Source: Leifsonia williamsii (GTDB lineage: Bacteria > Actinomycetota > Actinomycetes > Actinomycetales > Microbacteriaceae). From it: a stretch of DNA of 64,000 bases. The stretch covers positions 2,914,001 through 2,978,000 of the forward strand of contig NZ_JAROCF010000001.1 of the NCBI RefSeq assembly GCF_030433685.1, written 5' to 3'. The position numbers and the translations under genes were made by a program. Below are positions 1 to 8,568 of the stretch, piece by piece. The first letter of the stretch is position 1; each line of letters starts with the position of its first letter. The notes beneath the pieces were generated by a model. That model searched no databases. It was given only the letters and a program-made list of their open reading frames with translations, and was not told the origin of the DNA.

Positions 1-678
1 CACGGGGAAGCGCTGGAGCTTCAGGCCGTTCACGATCATGTCGCCGAGACCGCCGGCGTTGATGAAGGTGGCGACGGTGGCGACGCCGACGCAGAACACC
101 AGCGAGGTGCGCAGGCCGGCGAGGATCGTCGGCGACGCGAGCGGCAGTTCGATCCGGCGCAGCACCTGGCCGGGCGTCATGCCCATGCCGCGCGCCGCCT
201 CCTTCGCGTCGGCGCTCACCTGCTCCAGCCCGATCAACGTGTTCCGCAGCACCGGGAGGAAGGAGTAGGCGACCAGCGCCACCAGCGCCGTGAGGAACCC
301 GGTCTGCCAGACGATCGCGAGCAGGATCACCACACCGACGGCCGGCGTCGCCTGGCCGATGTTGCCGAGGCCGAGCACGATCGCGCGGAACCAGCCCGCC
401 TTCACCCGATGCACGGCGATCCCGGCCGGAATGGCGAGCAGGGCCACGAGTGCGGACGCCACGACCGTCAGGACGAGGTGCTCGCGGATGCGCGCCGAGA
501 TGTACTCGGGGTTCAGGGTCCGCTGCTCGATCGAGTCGAGGGTGAGGGTCGAGATCCAGAGGAACACCAGGCCGACCAGCACCACGACGACGACGGGGGC
601 GGCGAACCGGCGGGCCGCGGCACCGACGCGGCGGCCGGTCGACACCCGGCCGGTACTCCAGTCGAGTGCGGCGGTCAT
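1..678 (-). CDS. OpuC/ProW-type osmolyte ABC permease (partial, 3' end outside window)
   Basis: Integral-membrane subunit of an importer for glycine betaine, choline or a similar osmolyte. The frame opens at an ATG at 678 and runs 226 codons to the left edge without a stop. After an Arg-rich cytoplasmic N-terminus (about residues 10-27) there are several hydrophobic helices and the cytoplasmic EAA loop (EAARGMGMTP) that docks on the ATPase, followed by LASPTILAGLRTS, typical of ProW/OpuCB. It resembles the second permease at 1756-2424, as expected for the two-permease OpuC architecture. Its start overlaps the ATPase stop as ATGA (675-678), so the genes are translationally coupled. The substrate-binding protein is not in the window and probably lies to the left. 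Substrate is inferred from family only. Confidence 0.85.
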   Translation of the reverse strand, partial: MTAALDWSTGRVSTGRRVGAAARRFAAPVVVVVLVGLVFLWISTLTLDSIEQRTLNPEYISARIREHLVLTVVASALVALLAIPAGIAVHRVKAGWFRAIVLGLGNIGQATPAVGVVILLAIVWQTGFLTALVALVAYSFLPVLRNTLIGLEQVSADAKEAARGMGMTPGQVLRRIELPLASPTILAGLRTSLVFCVGVATVATFINAGGLGDMIVNGLKLQRFPV

Positions 679-1763
679 CGCGGCTCCTCCCCGAGGTTCA
701 CCCTGGTCGGCTGCGCCTCGCGCGTCGCCAGCGGGCCGCCGAGCACTGCCGAGATGGCCGCGTGGTCGAGCGCACCCTGCGGAGCGCCCGCCGTGTCGAC
801 GACGGTGACCGTCGGGCTCCCCGTGAGGACGATCAGATCCAGCGCGTCGCGCAGCGTCGCGGTCACGGCGATCTGCGGCGCGCGGTCGTCGATGCTGTTC
901 GCGAGCCGCGCCTCCCCGACCGGGATCAGCGCCAGCCGCTTGATGGCCGCGCCCTGGCCGATGAACGAGGCCACGTAGTCGTTGGCCGGGTTCGCCAGGA
1001 TGTTGGCCGGCGTGTCGAACTGCTCGATCCGGCTGCGCTCGCTGAGCACGGCGATACGGTCGCCGAGGCGGACGGCCTCGTCGAAGTCGTGGGTGACGAA
1101 GATGATCGTCTTGCCGATCTCCGCCTGCAGCCGCAGGAACTCGGCCTGCAGCCGCTCGCGGGTGATCGGGTCGGTCGCCCCGAACGGCTCGTCCATCAGC
1201 ATCACGGGCGGGTCTGCCGCGAGCGCCCTGGCGACGCCGGCCCGCTGCTGCTGGCCGCCGGAGAGCTGGCGCGGGTAGCGGCGGGCGAAGGTGCCGGGGT
1301 CGAGCTGGACGGTGCGCAGCAGCTCGTCCACCCGCTCGGCGATGCGGTCCTTCGACCAGCCGAGCATCCGCGGCACGGTCGCGATGTTCTCGGCGATGGT
1401 GCGGTGCGGGAAGAGGCCGATCTGCTGGATCACGTATCCCACGTGGCGGCGCAGCTGGTTGGGGTCGAGGGAGAGGACGTCCTTACCGTCGATCCGGATG
1501 CTTCCCGAGGTGGGCTCGATCAGCCTGTTAATCATCTTCATGGTCGTCGTCTTGCCGCAGCCGCTCGGGCCGACGAACATGACGAGCTCGCCCGGCTCCA
1601 CGCGCATCGAGAAGTCCTCGACGGCGGGAGCGGGCTGCCCGGCATAGTTCTTGGTGACACCGTCGAGCTCGATGGCGACGCCGGCGGACTGGCGGGCGAT
1701 GGCGGACAGGAAGCCGGTGTTGGTCAGGGCGGCGGCGTCCGGGGTGGTGGTCGACTCAGGCAC
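675..1763 (-). CDS. OpuCA/ProV-type osmolyte ABC transporter ATP-binding protein
   Basis: Cytoplasmic ATPase of the osmolyte importer, 362 aa from a GTG start at 1763. Walker A (GPSGCGKT) lies at residues 65-72, the signature LSGGQQQR at 167-174, Walker B (VMLMDEP) at about 187-193 and the switch His in FVTHD at 225. The C-terminal part after about residue 240 looks like a shortened CBS-type regulatory region (TLRDALDLI, then PTVTVVDTAGAPQGAL), where OpuCA proteins usually carry tandem CBS domains that sense ionic strength. It sits between two permease genes and overlaps both (8 bp at its start, ATGA at its stop), so the three are one operon. The extended N-terminus (about 30 residues before the ABC domain) leaves some doubt about the exact start. 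Confidence 0.9.
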   Translation of the reverse strand: MPESTTTPDAAALTNTGFLSAIARQSAGVAIELDGVTKNYAGQPAPAVEDFSMRVEPGELVMFVGPSGCGKTTTMKMINRLIEPTSGSIRIDGKDVLSLDPNQLRRHVGYVIQQIGLFPHRTIAENIATVPRMLGWSKDRIAERVDELLRTVQLDPGTFARRYPRQLSGGQQQRAGVARALAADPPVMLMDEPFGATDPITRERLQAEFLRLQAEIGKTIIFVTHDFDEAVRLGDRIAVLSERSRIEQFDTPANILANPANDYVASFIGQGAAIKRLALIPVGEARLANSIDDRAPQIAVTATLRDALDLIVLTGSPTVTVVDTAGAPQGALDHAAISAVLGGPLATREAQPTRVNLGEEPR

Positions 1764-2424
1764 GGAGACCCCTCGAGGTGGTGTGGCGGGAGATGAGGAT
1801 GAAGGCGCCGTCGACGAGCAGAGCGAGCACGATGATCGCGACCGTGCCGGCGACGGCGTAGTTGATGGCGTTCTTGGAGCCGATGGACGAGAGCCCCTTG
1901 AAGATGTACTGACCGAGCCCGGGCCCCGCGACGTAGGCGGCGATGGCGGCGATGCCGATGGTCAGCTGGGCGGCGACGCGTACGCCGGTCACGATGACGG
2001 GCCAGGCAATGGGCAGCTGGGTCGTGATCATGATGCGGCCCCGGCCCATGCCCATCCCGCGCGCCGACTCGACGACCTCGGCCGGCACCTCCCGCAACCC
2101 GACGACGGTGTTCCGGATGATCGGAAGGAGCGAGTAGAACACCAGCGCCACGATCGTCGGCCCCCAGCCGAGACCGAGCAGCGGCGACAGCAGGGCCAGC
2201 AGCGCGAGCGACGGGATGGTGATGGCGATCCCGGCCGCCGTGAGGGCGGTCGCCCGGGACACGGGTCGGTTCCAGACGGCGACGCCGATGACGACCCCGA
2301 CCGCCATGGCGACGATCAGGGAGATCAGGACCACGGCCAGGTGCTGAGCGGTGAGGTCGAGGATGTCGCTCCAGCGATCGCCGAGGAATTCGGCGAACGA
2401 GGCGAAGCTGAAGCCGGCGTTCAT
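1756..2424 (-). CDS. OpuC/ProW-type osmolyte ABC permease
   Basis: First gene of the osmolyte-importer operon, 222 aa. I chose the ATG at 2424 (MNAGFSFASF) because AGAAGGGA lies about 7 nt upstream; the frame stays open further upstream without a better site. At least five hydrophobic segments follow, with the EAA-loop motif ESARGMGMGRGRIM in the middle and a GPGLGQYIFKGL segment near the C-terminus, both typical of BPD_transp_1 permeases of the OpuC group. It overlaps the ATPase gene by 8 bp. The operon is transcribed divergently from the IclR-type regulator at 2544, which is the obvious candidate to control it. Confidence 0.88.
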   Translation of the reverse strand: MNAGFSFASFAEFLGDRWSDILDLTAQHLAVVLISLIVAMAVGVVIGVAVWNRPVSRATALTAAGIAITIPSLALLALLSPLLGLGWGPTIVALVFYSLLPIIRNTVVGLREVPAEVVESARGMGMGRGRIMITTQLPIAWPVIVTGVRVAAQLTIGIAAIAAYVAGPGLGQYIFKGLSSIGSKNAINYAVAGTVAIIVLALLVDGAFILISRHTTSRGLRA

Positions 2425-2506
2425 GCATCGTCCCTTCTCTTCGTTGAGGGGCTTCGGGTGGTACCCGCTCACCATAGAGCCGGGGGATGCCATTTCGCCA
2501 ATAGTG

Positions 2507-2537
2507 GTTGTGCATATGGCAACAGGCGCCCTAGGGT
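2507..2537 (+). promoter_or_regulatory. Candidate operator and leaderless promoter between osmolyte operon and IclR gene
   Basis: An imperfect inverted repeat, GTTGTGCATATGGCAAC (2507-2523), lies in the 119-bp divergent intergenic region. A TAGGGT -10 box (2532-2537) ends 6 nt before the ATG of the regulator, which implies a leaderless transcript. The repeat could be the operator for the IclR-type protein; this is inferred from position and symmetry only. Confidence 0.45.
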
Positions 2538-2543
2538 GACGCC

Positions 2544-3392
2544 ATGTCCCCCACCGCCGAACCGCGCCGGAACGCCTCGGGCCTCGCCCGCGACATCGAG
2601 CTCCTCGAGCTGCTCGGAGGCTCGGAGGCCATGCAGAACAACGGCCTCGGCGTGCTCCGCATCGCCCAGCTCAGCGGGCGCGACAAGGCGGTCGTCTCGC
2701 GCACCCTGGCAACGCTGGCCGACGCCGGCCTGCTGGAGCGCGACGACGCCACCCTCAGCTACCGGCTCGGTCCGCGCCTGTTCGCCCTGGCCGCGCGCAC
2801 GACCGAGAGCCGCCTGGTCGCGGAGGCGCGGTCGTACCTGCGCCGGATCGCGCAGTCGACCCGCGAGACCACGCACCTGTGCGTGCTGCGCGGCGGCAAC
2901 GTGCTCACCATCCTCAGCGAGCTGAGCCCGCACGAGTTCCGGACCACGGGATGGGAGGGTGTCACGACCGCGGCCTGGCGGACCCCGTCGGGCCGGGTGC
3001 TGCTGAGCGACTGGGACACGGCCTCCCTCGAGCGCTGGTATGCGGAGCACGGCACGGATCTCCCGATCGTCGGCCCGGCGGACCCGATCATGGCCGCCTC
3101 CGGCTTCTCGGTTCTGAGCGCCCCGCCCGAGGACAAGGCGGTGGTCACCGACTTCGAGAGCCTTGTGGCCGAGCTCGCGCGCATCCGCGCCAGGGGGTAC
3201 GCCCTGCTCGACGAGGAGCTGGAGCACGGCGTCGTCGGCGCCTCCGCGCCCGTCCGCGACCTGACGGGCCGGATCATCGCCGCTGTCAACGTCAGCGCCC
3301 CCAAGGGGCGCATCGGCGACCGGCTGGAGGCGCTCGGCCGCTATGTCGCCGCGGCTGCGGCCGAGCTCTCCGGGCGGCTGGGGGCCCCGTGA
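2544..3392 (+). CDS. IclR-family transcriptional regulator
   Basis: DNA-binding regulator, 282 aa. An N-terminal winged helix-turn-helix (about residues 18-75: ELLELLGG, then LRIAQLSGRDKAVVSRTLATLADAGLLER) is followed by an IclR effector-binding domain (about 90-278), with TPSGRVLLSDWD, ARIRARGYALLDEE and IAAVNVSAP matching conserved family positions. Such proteins bind a small carboxylate or aromatic ligand and usually act on the adjacent operon. The gene is divergent from the osmolyte ABC operon and upstream of the epoxide hydrolase operon, so either could be its target. TAGGGT 6 nt before the ATG suggests leaderless expression. The ligand is unknown. Confidence 0.9.
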   Translation: MSPTAEPRRNASGLARDIELLELLGGSEAMQNNGLGVLRIAQLSGRDKAVVSRTLATLADAGLLERDDATLSYRLGPRLFALAARTTESRLVAEARSYLRRIAQSTRETTHLCVLRGGNVLTILSELSPHEFRTTGWEGVTTAAWRTPSGRVLLSDWDTASLERWYAEHGTDLPIVGPADPIMAASGFSVLSAPPEDKAVVTDFESLVAELARIRARGYALLDEELEHGVVGASAPVRDLTGRIIAAVNVSAPKGRIGDRLEALGRYVAAAAAELSGRLGAP

Positions 3393-3529
3393 CGCGGTGA
3401 CGCCGTGAGGCCGTCCTCCGCCGGTTTCCCGCCGTCCTCGCGCCGGAGGTGAGGGGTTTCCCTGATGCCGCGCAGCCGACCCCAGCGGCAGGGTGGCGTA
3501 CGTCGCACACCATCACCGGAGGAGACCCC

Positions 3530-4729
3530 ATGACCATCGCCGATCCGCGCCCGGACACGACCGTGCGCCCGTACACCGTCGAGATCCCGCAGGAAGACAT
3601 CGACGACCTCAAGCGCCGCATCCGCAACACCCGGTTCCCCGAGCGGGAGACCGTCGACGACACGTCGCAGGGCGTGCGGCTGGAGGTGATGCAGGCGCTC
3701 GCGACCTACTGGCTGGAGCAGCACGACTGGCGGAGGGTCGAGGCGCAGCTCAACGCGCTGCCGCAGTTCATCACCGAGATCGACGGCCTCGACATCCACT
3801 TCATCCACGTGCGGTCGAAGCACGAGGGTGCGCTGCCGATGATCGTCACCCACGGCTGGCCGGGGTCGGTCATCGAGCAGCTGAAGATCGTGGGGCCGCT
3901 GACCGACCCGACCGCCTACGGGGCGGACGCCGCCGACGCGTTCGACCTCGTCATCCCGTCCCTCCCCGGCCACGGGTTCTCCGGCAAGCCGGACAAGCCG
4001 GGCTGGGATCCGATCCGCATCGCCCGCGCCTGGGCCGAGCTGATGACGCGGCTGGGCTACGACCGGTATGTCGCCCAGGGCGGCGACTGGGGCAACGCAG
4101 TCACCGAGCAGCTGGCGCTGCAGCAGCCTCCCGGGCTGGTCGGCATCCACACCAACATGCCGGCGACCGTGCCCGACGAGATCCAGACCGCCCTCGATGC
4201 CCACGAGCCGCCTCCCGGCGACCTCGACGCGGAGGAGCGTGGTGCGTGGGACCAGCTCGCGACCTTCTACGCCCACGGCCTCGGCTACGCACAGGAGATG
4301 GGCAACCGGCCGCAGACCCTCTACGCGCTGGCCGACTCCCCCGTCGGTCTCGCCGCGTGGATGCTCGACCACGATGCCGCGAGCTACGATCTGATCGCGC
4401 GGGTCTTCCTGGGCGGGTCGGAGGGGCTCACTCGTGACGACATCCTGGACAACATCGACCTCTACTGGTTCACGAACACGGCCGTGTCGTCGGCGCGGCT
4501 GTACTGGGAGAGCAAGCTGGCGTTCTTCGCGCCGAAGGGCGTTCCCCTGCCGACGGGTGTGAGCGTGTTCCCGGACGAGATCTACGCGGCGCCGCGCAGC
4601 TGGGCGACGCGCGCCTACCCGAACCTGATCCATTTCAACCGCCTCGAGCGCGGGACCCACTTCGCCGCGTGGGAGCAGCCCGAGCTGTTCGCGCAGGAGG
4701 TCAGGGCCACCTTCAGGACGCTGCGGTGA
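3530..4729 (+). CDS. Epoxide hydrolase with EHN domain
   Basis: Alpha/beta-hydrolase that opens epoxides to diols, 399 aa. The ATG at 3530 is preceded by GGAGGAG (3518-3524); the same frame is open further upstream but lacks a comparable site. Residues about 15-120 form the EHN N-terminal domain (VEIPQEDIDDLKRRIRNTRFPE). The core has the oxyanion motif HGWPG (108-112), nucleophile Asp186 in GGDWG, and the catalytic His near the C-terminus in ERGTHFAAWEQPE. This is the layout of juvenile-hormone/microsomal-type epoxide hydrolases common in actinobacteria. Its stop overlaps the GTG of the next hydrolase (4726-4729), so the two are translated together. The physiological substrate is not evident. 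Confidence 0.9.
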   Translation: MTIADPRPDTTVRPYTVEIPQEDIDDLKRRIRNTRFPERETVDDTSQGVRLEVMQALATYWLEQHDWRRVEAQLNALPQFITEIDGLDIHFIHVRSKHEGALPMIVTHGWPGSVIEQLKIVGPLTDPTAYGADAADAFDLVIPSLPGHGFSGKPDKPGWDPIRIARAWAELMTRLGYDRYVAQGGDWGNAVTEQLALQQPPGLVGIHTNMPATVPDEIQTALDAHEPPPGDLDAEERGAWDQLATFYAHGLGYAQEMGNRPQTLYALADSPVGLAAWMLDHDAASYDLIARVFLGGSEGLTRDDILDNIDLYWFTNTAVSSARLYWESKLAFFAPKGVPLPTGVSVFPDEIYAAPRSWATRAYPNLIHFNRLERGTHFAAWEQPELFAQEVRATFRTLR

Positions 4730-5712
4730 CCGCGGAGCTCGGGCCCGTCGTCCAGGTCGAGGCCGGCGCGCTGAGCGTCGGCCTCGTCGACCTCGGCCCG
4801 TCGGACGCCCCGGCGGTGCTGCTGCTCCACGGCTGGCCGTACGCGATCGATGCCTTCGCTGAGTGCGCGCCGATGCTCGTGGAGGCGGGCTTCCGTGTGA
4901 TCGTGCCGCACCTGCGCGGGTACGGCAGCACGCGCTTGCTGCGCTCGGACGCCGTGCGCAACGGCGAGCCGGCGGCGCTGGCGGCCGACGCGATCGACCT
5001 GCTGGACGCGCTCGGGGTGCAGAGCGCGGTCGTGGCCGGCTTCGACTGGGGCGCCCGCACCGCCAACGTCCTCGCTGCGCTGCATCCCGAGCGCTGCCGC
5101 GCCCAGGTCGCGGTCAGCGGGTACCTGCTGAGCAGCCAGGAGAGCAACGCCACGCCGCTGCCGCCGGCGGCCGAGCTCGCCTGGTGGTACCAGTTCTACT
5201 TCGCCACCGAGCGCGGGCGCCGCGGCTACGAGACCTTCCGCGACGACTTCGCGCGGTTGATCTGGCGGACGGCGTCGCCGCGCTGGGCGTTCGACGATGC
5301 CGCCTTCGCCCGGAGCGCCGCCGCGCTCGACAACCCCGACCATGCCGCGATCGTCATCCACAACTACCGATGGCGCCTCGGACTGGCGGAGGGCGAGCAG
5401 CGGTTCGCGGAGGTCGAACGCCGCCTCGCCCAACGGCCGGTCATCGCGGTGCCGACGATCACGATGGAGGGCGACGCGAACGGCGCAGCGCATCCCGAAC
5501 CGGCCGCCTACCGCGACCGGTTCACGGGCCCGTACGAGCACCGCGAGCTGACCGGCGGCATCGGCCACGCCCTCCCTCAGGAGGCTCCGCGCGCGTTCGC
5601 GGACGCGGTGATCGACGCCGACCGGATGGCACCGACCCGGATGGCACCGACCGGGATGGCGCCGGGCAGCGCACGGCGCGGCACGAGCGAGGGAGCCGCC
5701 CATGCCCGCTGA
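4726..5712 (+). CDS. Alpha/beta-fold hydrolase with Asp nucleophile (epoxide hydrolase-like)
   Basis: Second hydrolase of the operon, 328 aa from the GTG at 4726, which overlaps the previous stop as GTGA. It has the HGWP oxyanion motif (35-38), the nucleophile elbow GFDWGAR with Asp107, and a C-terminal GGIGHALPQEAP His. An Asp nucleophile places it with epoxide hydrolases and haloalkane dehalogenases rather than esterases. The C-terminal tail holds a 15-bp tandem repeat (5623-5667) giving RMAPTRMAPTGMAPG, beyond the catalytic fold. It overlaps the redoxin gene by 11 bp. Its partner enzyme and the operon layout suggest a shared detoxification or catabolic route, but no substrate can be named. 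Confidence 0.8.
   Translation: MTAELGPVVQVEAGALSVGLVDLGPSDAPAVLLLHGWPYAIDAFAECAPMLVEAGFRVIVPHLRGYGSTRLLRSDAVRNGEPAALAADAIDLLDALGVQSAVVAGFDWGARTANVLAALHPERCRAQVAVSGYLLSSQESNATPLPPAAELAWWYQFYFATERGRRGYETFRDDFARLIWRTASPRWAFDDAAFARSAAALDNPDHAAIVIHNYRWRLGLAEGEQRFAEVERRLAQRPVIAVPTITMEGDANGAAHPEPAAYRDRFTGPYEHRELTGGIGHALPQEAPRAFADAVIDADRMAPTRMAPTGMAPGSARRGTSEGAAHAR
5623..5667 (+). repeat. 15-bp tandem repeat, three copies, in hydrolase 3' end
   Basis: Units at 5623-5637 and 5638-5652 are identical (CGGATGGCACCGACC); the third (5653-5667) is degenerate. The repeat keeps frame and adds three RMAPT-like pentapeptides to the C-terminal tail of the hydrolase. Confidence 0.9.
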
Positions 5713-6739
5713 CGCGCTCCGGCGCCGGTTCTGGTCGGTCGCGCACCGCGGAGCGGACGCCGCCGACGCCCTCCCCGACGAGGGCCGCCTCGGATCGTTC
5801 GACAGGGCGACCGGCTGGCTGAACTCCGGCCCGCTGACCGCGGAGTCACTGCGCGGCCGCGTCGTGCTCGTCGGCTTCTGGACCTACACCTGCGTGAACT
5901 GGCTGCGCACCCTCCCCTACCTCCGTGCCTGGCACGCGGCCTACGCCGACGCCGGACTGACGATCGTCGGAGTGCACACCCCCGAGTTCGGCTTCGAGCA
6001 CGACGTCGCGAATGTGGAGGCGCGGACACGGGCGCTCGGCATCGAGTACCCGGTCGCGCTGGACGCCGACTACGGCGTGTGGAACGACTTCGCCAACCAC
6101 TACTGGCCGGCCGTCTACCTCGCCGACGCCTCCGGGCGCCTCCGCTATCACCACTTCGGCGAAAGCGACTACGCGATGACCGAGATGGCGGTGCAACAGC
6201 TGCTGATGGCGGCGGGCGCGGCGGAGGTCGACCTCGGCCTGGCCCAGCCGCAGGCGCACGGGCTGGAGGTCGCTGCGGACTGGTCCACCCTCCGCTCCCC
6301 CGAGACCTACCTCGGCTACGGGCAGAGCGACGGGTTCGCGTCGGAAGACGCCGCACAGTACGACCGCCCGCGCCGCTACAGCGTCCATCCCGAGCTGCCC
6401 CTGAACGCGTGGGACCTGGCGGGCGAGTGGACGCAGACCCGGACGGCCGCAGTGCTCCACGAGGCAGGAGGCCGTCTCGCTTACGCGTTCCACGCGCGGG
6501 ACGTGAACCTGGTGATGGGCCCTTCCGTGCCCGGAACCGCGGTCCCCTTCCGGGTGCTGCTCGACGGCCAGCCCGTCGGGGACGCGCACGGGACCGACGT
6601 GGACGAGGGAGGCCACGGCCTGCTCGACCGCCAGGACACCTACCAGCTGGTCCGGCAGCGCGGGCGGATCGCGGACCGGCTGGTCGAGGTCGAGTTCGAG
6701 GAGGACGGCGTGGAGCTGTACTGCGTGACGTTCGGTTGA
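5702..6739 (+). CDS. DipZ C-terminal-like redoxin protein with lone active-site Cys
   Basis: 345 aa, a TlpA/thioredoxin-like domain (about residues 30-185) followed by a beta-rich carbohydrate-binding-like domain (about 200-345), the arrangement of the periplasmic part of mycobacterial DipZ but without its CcdA membrane half or any signal peptide. At the redox position the sequence reads FWTYTCVNWLRTLPYL: Cys64 is kept, but the second Cys of CxxC is Trp67. A classical dithiol exchange is therefore not possible; a one-Cys peroxidase or binding role is conceivable. The start overlaps the upstream hydrolase by 11 bp, so it belongs to the same operon. The 3' end is convergent with the LuxR gene, 10 bp away, with no hairpin between them. 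Confidence 0.8.
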   Translation: MPADALRRRFWSVAHRGADAADALPDEGRLGSFDRATGWLNSGPLTAESLRGRVVLVGFWTYTCVNWLRTLPYLRAWHAAYADAGLTIVGVHTPEFGFEHDVANVEARTRALGIEYPVALDADYGVWNDFANHYWPAVYLADASGRLRYHHFGESDYAMTEMAVQQLLMAAGAAEVDLGLAQPQAHGLEVAADWSTLRSPETYLGYGQSDGFASEDAAQYDRPRRYSVHPELPLNAWDLAGEWTQTRTAAVLHEAGGRLAYAFHARDVNLVMGPSVPGTAVPFRVLLDGQPVGDAHGTDVDEGGHGLLDRQDTYQLVRQRGRIADRLVEVEFEEDGVELYCVTFG

Positions 6740-6749
6740 GCGTCCTTGC

Positions 6750-7658
6750 TTAGACGATCCCATGGCGCAGGGCGAAGGCGGTGGCCTCGCTGCGGCGGGC
6801 GACGCCGATCTTGCGGTAAAGGCTCGTGACGTGACGCTCGACGGTCCGGTCGCTCAGCCAGAGGATGCCCGCGATCTCCTTGTTGCTGAGTCCCTGCGCG
6901 AGCATGCCGAGCACCTGCACCTCGCGCGGCGTCAGCGGGAGGGGCGCCTGCGGAGGGGAGGGCCGGTTCCCGATGTCCGTTGTGGGCGCGGGACCAGGCC
7001 GCCCCGACGCGCCGTCGGAGGCAGGAGGCTCCTGCAGCAGCCTCTCCGCCTCCCGGATCCGCTGTGCGGCGCGTTCGATCGGAGGCCCCACCTCCCCGAG
7101 CACGCTGCTGAGCAGCGCGCGCTGAAGCCGCAGCCGTTCCTCCGCCGCCGCGCGGGCCGCGTGCTCCTGCGCCAGCCGTCTGCCCGTATGGATGGCGATC
7201 GCGGCCTGGCCGACCGCCACTCGCAGCAGGTGGGTCTCCATCGCCGTCGGGAAGTCGCCGCGCTCCGCCGAGGCGAGCACCAGCCCCCTCTCCCACGGCA
7301 GCGTCACCGGCACCGAGGCGACGCGCAACCGCTCACCCGCGGCACCGGTCGCGGACTGCACCGTCAGCCCGGTCGCGACCTCATCGTCGGCGTGCGCAGC
7401 GAGCGCCGCGCGGAACTCCGGCGGGACCGGCCCTGAGGAGGGCCGCCACACCTCCAGCGGTGCTCCGTCGTCGCCGAAGCTCGCGTAGGCGCCGTGCAGC
7501 TGCACCATCCCGACGAGCACGCTCAGCAGGCCCGTCGCGACCTCCCGGGGCTCGTGGTCCAGCCACAGCGCCGGCAGCGCGATCAGAGCGCCCAGTTCGC
7601 GGAGCCAGCGCCGGGTGTCGAGCTGCGACACGTCGAGCGGGTCCGGCTGGGCGGTCAC
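6750..7658 (-). CDS. GAF-like sensor / LuxR-type response regulator
   Basis: 302 aa from a GTG at 7658. Residues about 30-180 look like a GAF-type sensory domain (GLLSVLVGMVQLHGAYASFGDDGAPLEVW, and later GLVLASAERGDF), followed by an amphipathic coiled region (about 155-215), a Pro-rich linker, and a C-terminal LuxR/FixJ helix-turn-helix (LTPREVQVLGMLAQGLSNKE, about 240-300). There is no phosphoacceptor receiver domain, so the signal is sensed directly or via the partner. Its start lies 3 nt after the stop of the MEDS-domain gene, so they are one operon; this coupling suggests the MEDS protein supplies the signal. The target genes are unknown. Confidence 0.85.
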   Translation of the reverse strand: MTAQPDPLDVSQLDTRRWLRELGALIALPALWLDHEPREVATGLLSVLVGMVQLHGAYASFGDDGAPLEVWRPSSGPVPPEFRAALAAHADDEVATGLTVQSATGAAGERLRVASVPVTLPWERGLVLASAERGDFPTAMETHLLRVAVGQAAIAIHTGRRLAQEHAARAAAEERLRLQRALLSSVLGEVGPPIERAAQRIREAERLLQEPPASDGASGRPGPAPTTDIGNRPSPPQAPLPLTPREVQVLGMLAQGLSNKEIAGILWLSDRTVERHVTSLYRKIGVARRSEATAFALRHGIV

Positions 7659-7661
7659 GGC

Positions 7662-8309
7662 TCACTCCCACCCGGCGGAGCCGTCGCGCTCGCGCAGGAG
7701 CTCGTCCGGCGCGACGAAGAACGGGTTCTCGTGCAGCACTCCGCCGATCAGGACCATGGGGTGGGTGCGCAGGATCTCCACCACGAACGCCCCGTCGAAC
7801 TGGCCGACGTCGTACGCGCAGATCACCACGTGCCGATGGCGAGCGTGGAGGAAGTTGGCGCGGGCCTCGAACTCGATCAGGTCGTCGGCGACGCTCGGCA
7901 GCCCTGCCGCCCAGCCCATGTCGGCCACCATGCGGATGCGCGGCCCGGCGCTCGCGGTCAGGACGCCGTCGAGGAGCTGGAGCATCGCATCCGGGTCGAA
8001 CGCGCCGCCGCGCAGATAGGTGTCGGTCCAGGTGCGCACCTCGGCGAGCCGCCGCTCCAGCAGCCGCCCGGCGTCGAAGCCGAGCTCACGCAGCCGCCGC
8101 ACCGGGGCGGCGGACTCCGCAGGATCGACCAGGTACAGCAGCCGGTCGCCGTGCTCGACGCCGCTCCGCACGAACGGGTCGAGGAGGGCCTCCTCCTCCG
8201 CGTGCCCGTTGACGAACGCGCACACGTGCCGGTACCGGTCCAGCACTCCCCCCGCAAGCGTCACGGGCTCGTCCGCGCGCTCGCCCACGCGCCGGCCGCC
8301 TGATGCCAT
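7662..8309 (-). CDS. MEDS-domain (DcmR-like) sensory protein
   Basis: 215 aa. I chose the ATG at 8309 (MASGGRRVGERADEPVTL), preceded by GGAG at a short distance; the frame stays open upstream. The protein fits the MEDS domain: HVCAFVNGHAEEEALLDPFVRSGVEHGDRLLYLVD, then RMVADMGWAAGLPSVADDLIEFEARANFL and HVVICAYDVGQFDG, with a conserved acidic and His-containing pocket. The family was named for DcmR, a regulator of dichloromethane metabolism, and resembles RecA-fold proteins without a Walker motif. Here it precedes a GAF-LuxR gene by 3 nt and probably acts as its sensor or co-regulator. A TAGCCT box about 30 nt upstream may be the -10. Confidence 0.8.
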   Translation of the reverse strand: MASGGRRVGERADEPVTLAGGVLDRYRHVCAFVNGHAEEEALLDPFVRSGVEHGDRLLYLVDPAESAAPVRRLRELGFDAGRLLERRLAEVRTWTDTYLRGGAFDPDAMLQLLDGVLTASAGPRIRMVADMGWAAGLPSVADDLIEFEARANFLHARHRHVVICAYDVGQFDGAFVVEILRTHPMVLIGGVLHENPFFVAPDELLRERDGSAGWE

Positions 8310-8432
8310 GTCGTCTCCGCTCGGGTCGAGGCGAGGCGAGGCTAACCCAACGGAGGGAGCGGACACAACGACCTGCTGGGTCGACCGGCGTCGTCGACCG
8401 GCTCAGCGCTGAGCGCCGCCGGAAACGACGAA

Positions 8433-8452
8433 ACCCCCGGTCTCCCGGGGGT
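8433..8452 (-). terminator. Terminator of the Gly-Cys-Val tRNA operon
   Basis: Hairpin ACCCCCGG/CCGGGGGT with a 4-nt loop, followed on the minus strand by TCGTCGTTTCC. It lies 20 nt after the last tRNA of the minus-strand cluster. Confidence 0.8.
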
Positions 8453-8472
8453 CTGCTTCGTTCGGTTCTCTG

Positions 8473-8547
8473 TGGTGGGCGATACTGGGATCGAACCAGT
8501 GACCTCTTCCGTGTCAGGGAAGCGCGCTACCGCTGCGCCAATCGCCC
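8473..8547 (-). tRNA. tRNA-Val(GAC)
   Basis: Minus strand. The acceptor stem GGGCGAT pairs with ATCGCCC, the anticodon stem encloses loop CTGACAC with anticodon GAC, the T loop is TTCGATC, and the CCA end is encoded (ACCA at 8473-8476). It is the last of three co-oriented tRNA genes. Confidence 0.95.
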
Positions 8548-8568
8548 GAACCTGAATCATCAGGATCG

